Source: Eubacteriales bacterium (GTDB taxonomy: Bacteria > Bacillota_A > Clostridia > Lachnospirales > Lachnospiraceae). From it: a DNA stretch of 10,041 nt. The translations under genes were made by a program, and so were the position numbers. This document shows positions 7,680 through 10,041 of this stretch, one piece after another (the stretch's first letter is position 1; each line of letters begins with the position of its first letter). The notes under the pieces were generated by a model, which saw only the letters and a program-made list of their open reading frames with translations, had not been told where the DNA came from and did no database searches. The stretch spans positions 1-10,041 of the forward strand of contig JAUNJL010000083.1 of the NCBI GenBank assembly GCA_030533315.1, given 5' to 3'.

Positions 7680-7767
7680 AGGCCGGGCTGAGCGGCGGTT
7701 CTGGATTGCAAAAACGGCGGATTTGGGATGAAAATGGTTGATTTTTGTGGGATAAGGAGGGACGTTT

Positions 7768-8895
7768 ATGGCAGAGTATGGTCCTGACAACGACAATTTC
7801 TCCGGCGGTGGATTCGGCAGCGGCACCGGTGAGTATCACTTCAACAGGGAGGAGCTGAAGGAGGAGAGGCAGGAGAAGGAGGAAAAAAAGAAAACTAAGA
7901 AAAAACCACCCAAAAACAAGAAAGGGAAGGACAAGGGGGACAACATGGGAAAAAGGACGAAATACATCATTCTGGCCATTGCCGGAGGTCTGCTTGTGGG
8001 GATTCTGGGATTGGATTCGACCTATCAGATCCAGGAGCAGGAGCAGGCGGTGGTCACCACCTTCGGCGTGCCAAAGGCGGTGCCGGAGACAGGGCTCCAT
8101 TTTAAGATCCCGTTTATCCAGCGGGTGGAAAAGGTAAATACCACCATTTTGGGTTTCCCCATCGGTTACGACATGGACACGGATGAGACCGTGGAGGATG
8201 AAGGGGTCATGATCACCTCGGATTACAATTTTATCAATGCGGACTTTTTTGTAGAATACCGGATCGCGGACCCGGTGAAATATCTTTATACCTCCAGAAA
8301 CCCGGTGGGGATCCTGAAGGACATTTCCCAGTCCTGCATACGGTCTGTGATCGCCAGCTACAAGGTGGACGATGTGCTGACCACGGGGAAGGGAGAGATA
8401 CAGGGGAAGATCAAGGAACTGATCATGGAGCGCATCGAGGAGCAGGATCTGGGGATCCAGCTGGTAAACATTACCATACAGGATTCTGAGCCGCCTACGC
8501 AAAATGTCATGCTGTCCTTCAAGGCGGTGGAAACGGCAAAGCAGGGAAAGGAAACCGCCATCAATAACGCCAACAAGTACCGCAATGAAAAGCTGCCTGA
8601 GGCAGAGGCGGAGGCCGATCAGATCATCCAGGAGGCGGAGGCACAGAAGCAGACCAGGATCAACGAGGCGGAGGCCGAGGTGGCAAGATTTAACGCCATG
8701 TACGAGGAGTATGTGAAAAATCCAGAGATCACCAGGCAGCGTATGTTTTATGAGGCCATGGAGGACGTGCTTCCGGGGGTGAAGCTGGTAATCGATCACG
8801 GAGACGGGGTGGAGAAGGTCTTTCCTCTTGAGAGCTTCACGGGTGACATGGAGCGGCGGGAAGAGACGGAAACAGATAAGGCAGAGAAAGAATAG
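7768..8895 (+). CDS. hflK: HflK-like SPFH/band 7 membrane protein
   Basis: HflK and HflC form a large membrane complex that surrounds and modulates the FtsH protease. The 375-residue product has a Gly-rich N-terminus (1-22) and a long Lys/Glu-rich segment (about 27-62). One transmembrane helix follows (about 65-82), then an SPFH/band 7 domain (about 88-260) beginning QEQAVVTTFGVPKAVPETGL, and an Ala/Glu-rich coiled coil (about 255-312). The C-terminal block NPEITRQRMFYEAMEDVLPG (318-337) closely parallels E. coli HflK, as does SDYNFINADFFVEYRIADPV (151-170). AAGGAGG (7754-7760) lies 7 nt before the ATG. An in-frame ATG at 7945, preceded by AAGGGGGA, could give a shorter form lacking the charged tail. 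It is followed by hflC after 26 nt. ftsH is not in the window. Confidence 0.93.
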   Translation: MAEYGPDNDNFSGGGFGSGTGEYHFNREELKEERQEKEEKKKTKKKPPKNKKGKDKGDNMGKRTKYIILAIAGGLLVGILGLDSTYQIQEQEQAVVTTFGVPKAVPETGLHFKIPFIQRVEKVNTTILGFPIGYDMDTDETVEDEGVMITSDYNFINADFFVEYRIADPVKYLYTSRNPVGILKDISQSCIRSVIASYKVDDVLTTGKGEIQGKIKELIMERIEEQDLGIQLVNITIQDSEPPTQNVMLSFKAVETAKQGKETAINNANKYRNEKLPEAEAEADQIIQEAEAQKQTRINEAEAEVARFNAMYEEYVKNPEITRQRMFYEAMEDVLPGVKLVIDHGDGVEKVFPLESFTGDMERREETETDKAEKE

Positions 8896-8904
8896 GATTC
8901 AGTC

Positions 8905-8910
8905 AGGAGG
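8905..8910 (+). promoter_or_regulatory. hflC ribosome binding site that decides the start
   Basis: The perfect AGGAGG lies 2 nt before one ATG (8913) and 11 nt before a second in-frame ATG (8922). A 2-nt spacing is too short for efficient initiation, so this site argues for the downstream start and removes three residues (Met-Lys-Asp) from the longest reading. Confidence 0.7.
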
Positions 8911-8921
8911 GAATGAAGGAT

Positions 8922-9791
8922 ATGAAAAAAGCAGGGATCGCCGCTCTTGCGGGAGCGGCAGCAGCCATTGTATTGCTTGGAGCGTCTGCCACCGTGACCG
9001 CTCAAAATGAATACAAGCTGATCCGCCAGTTTGGCAAGATCAGCCGGGTGATCGATGAGCCGGGGATCAGTCTGAAGCTTCCGTTTGTACAGACGGCCAT
9101 GTCCCTTCCGAAGGAGACGCTCCTTTATGACCTGTCACCTTCGGATGTGATCACGAAGGACAAAAAGACCATGATCTGTGACAGCTATGTCCTGTGGAAG
9201 ATCAGCGATCCGCTAAAGTTTTCCCAGACGCTGAATGCCTCCCTGGAAGGGGGAGAAAGCAGGCTGAACACCGCGGTTTACAATGCGACAAAGAACATCA
9301 TCAGCAGCATGACCCAGGACGAGGTGATCACAAGCCGGGACGGGGATCTCTCCCAGGCGGTGATGGGGGCCATCGGGGATAATATGAACCAGTACGGGAT
9401 CTCCCTGGTCATGTGCGAGACGAAGCGGTTGGATCTTCCCGATGACAACAAAGAAGCTGTTTATGAGCGTATGATTTCGGAGAGGGAAAATATAGCCGCC
9501 ACCTATACGGCGGAAGGAAGGTCCGAGGCTCAGGTGATCCGCAACAAGACGGACAAGGAGGTGGCGATCCAGATCTCCGAGGCAAAGAAGCAGGCGGAGA
9601 TCCTGAAGGCGGAGGGGGAGCAGGAGTACATGAGGATCCTCTCCGAGGCCTACAAGGAGGAAGGCAGGAGCGGATTTTATTCTTTCGTCAGGGGGCTGGA
9701 CGCATTAAAGGAGTCCATGCAGGGAGGCTCAAAAACCATCATCCTGGATGAGGATTCCCCCATAGCCAGACTTTTTCAGGGATACCAGTAA
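8922..9791 (+). CDS. hflC: HflC-like SPFH/band 7 membrane protein
   Basis: This is the partner of HflK in the FtsH-regulating membrane complex. The 289-residue product has one N-terminal hydrophobic segment (about 5-27) and a band 7 domain (about 28-190) with NEYKLIRQFGKISRVIDEPG (29-48) and YVLWKISDPLKF (89-100). The HflC-characteristic stretch RMISERENIAATYTAEGRSE (183-202) follows, then an Ala/Glu/Lys coiled coil (about 210-245). The C-terminus ends in DEDSPIARLFQGYQ, recalling the D..S.F.R/..F ending of the family. Two in-frame ATGs exist. The one at 8913 is only 2 nt from AGGAGG (8905-8910), too close, so the ATG at 8922 (11 nt spacing) is preferred, although the spacing is slightly long. 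hflK and hflC are surely cotranscribed. Confidence 0.93.
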   Translation: MKKAGIAALAGAAAAIVLLGASATVTAQNEYKLIRQFGKISRVIDEPGISLKLPFVQTAMSLPKETLLYDLSPSDVITKDKKTMICDSYVLWKISDPLKFSQTLNASLEGGESRLNTAVYNATKNIISSMTQDEVITSRDGDLSQAVMGAIGDNMNQYGISLVMCETKRLDLPDDNKEAVYERMISERENIAATYTAEGRSEAQVIRNKTDKEVAIQISEAKKQAEILKAEGEQEYMRILSEAYKEEGRSGFYSFVRGLDALKESMQGGSKTIILDEDSPIARLFQGYQ

Positions 9792-9841
9792 GCAAAGCCT
9801 CATGGTCTGCGCTTTATAAAGGACAGAGCCTTTTCCTGGAT

Positions 9842-9929
9842 CAAGACCTTCGGATTCGGGAGTCTTGGGGACGGGGATACGTTTGGTCCCTTCGGATAGC
9901 GGCAGCCCTTTGGCAGACCGTGGCGCCGC
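9842..9929. repeat. Cluster of three consecutive inverted repeats downstream of hflC
   Basis: Three hairpins lie almost end to end. CAAGAC (9842-9847) pairs with GTCTTG (9862-9867). GGGAC (9868-9872) pairs with GTCCC (9886-9890). GCGGC-A-GCC (9899-9907) pairs with GGCGCCGC (9922-9929), with one bulged A. A direct repeat CCTTCGGAT occurs at 9847-9855 and 9889-9897. None is followed by a T-run. No convincing gene occupies 9792-10041; the 61-codon minus-strand reading frame at 9841-10026 lacks recognisable domains. The cluster could be a structured RNA, part of a dispersed repeat or an mRNA 3' end. Confidence 0.45.
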
Positions 9930-9934
9930 ATTTT

Positions 9935-9972
9935 AGGAGCCTTTCTTCGCATTTGGACGGAGAAAGGCTCCT
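9935..9972. repeat. Perfect 12-bp inverted repeat, possible hflC 3' end or dispersed repeat
   Basis: AGGAGCCTTTCT (9935-9946) and AGAAAGGCTCCT (9961-9972) are exact reverse complements. Three further pairs including one G-T wobble extend the stem to about 15 bp with an 8-nt loop. On the + strand the stem is followed by GTTGTCATATG and on the - strand by AAAATGCGG, so neither strand has the T-run of an intrinsic terminator. It may still end or protect the hflKC transcript, which stops 143 nt upstream, or be a palindromic repeat unit. The stem is well above chance for its length. Confidence 0.6.
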
Positions 9973-10041
9973 GTTGTCATATGAGTGCCCACAGGGCAAC
10001 TCTGCGGTTTTCACAGCTTGTATCACCCATCTTCATGATGA

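Noticed and set aside
7678..8799. Long (373-codon) minus-strand reading frame antisense to hflK
   Set aside because: Its Leu/His/Arg-rich composition is what the complement of a Glu/Ala/Lys-rich gene produces. The + strand product is a clear HflK with a strong ribosome binding site.
9841..10026. 61-codon minus-strand reading frame at the right end
   Set aside because: It has no domain I recognise, overlaps the inverted-repeat cluster, and has no clear ribosome binding site; more likely translation of structured non-coding DNA.

Overview
The window looks like a chromosomal segment of an anaerobic Gram-positive bacterium, most likely a Lachnospiraceae (Clostridium cluster XIVa) relative. This is inferred from the Firmicutes-type gene order of the spc ribosomal-protein operon, strong AGGAGG ribosome binding sites, an adenylate kinase with a four-cysteine zinc LID, and an hflK-hflC pair. 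All supported genes are on the + strand.

Positions 1-4834 hold the distal part of the spc operon: the end of rplF, then rplR, rpsE, rpmD, rplO, secY, adk, map and infA. These genes supply 50S and 30S proteins, the Sec translocon channel, nucleotide homeostasis, removal of the initiator methionine, and IF1. Most junctions are tight: rplO and secY overlap by one base. There are two looser gaps. The 79-nt rpmD-rplO gap contains a possible internal promoter, and the 200-nt secY-adk gap contains a small hairpin. The usual continuation (rpmJ, rpsM, rpsK, rpsD, rpoA, rplQ) is missing. A clear intrinsic terminator follows infA at 4896-4923.

Directly after that terminator, positions about 4940-5494 carry a decayed, 5'-truncated gene for a MalG-type sugar ABC permease, with several frameshifts and an in-frame stop. 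Its tail still carries the ribosome binding site for an intact GH36 alpha-galactosidase-like gene (5499-7592). This reads as the end of a former sugar-uptake and hydrolysis operon joined to infA by rearrangement; the glycosidase survived and the transporter did not.

Positions 7768-9791 encode an HflK/HflC pair of SPFH membrane proteins, expected to form the complex that modulates the FtsH protease. The last 250 nt have no convincing gene but contain a run of consecutive inverted repeats, including a perfect 12-bp stem with an 8-14 nt loop. This could be a structured RNA, a dispersed repeat or an unusual terminator. I see no CRISPR array, tRNA, rRNA, insertion sequence or phage gene. Apart from the infA junction and the 3' inverted-repeat cluster, the window is ordinary housekeeping and carbohydrate-metabolism DNA.
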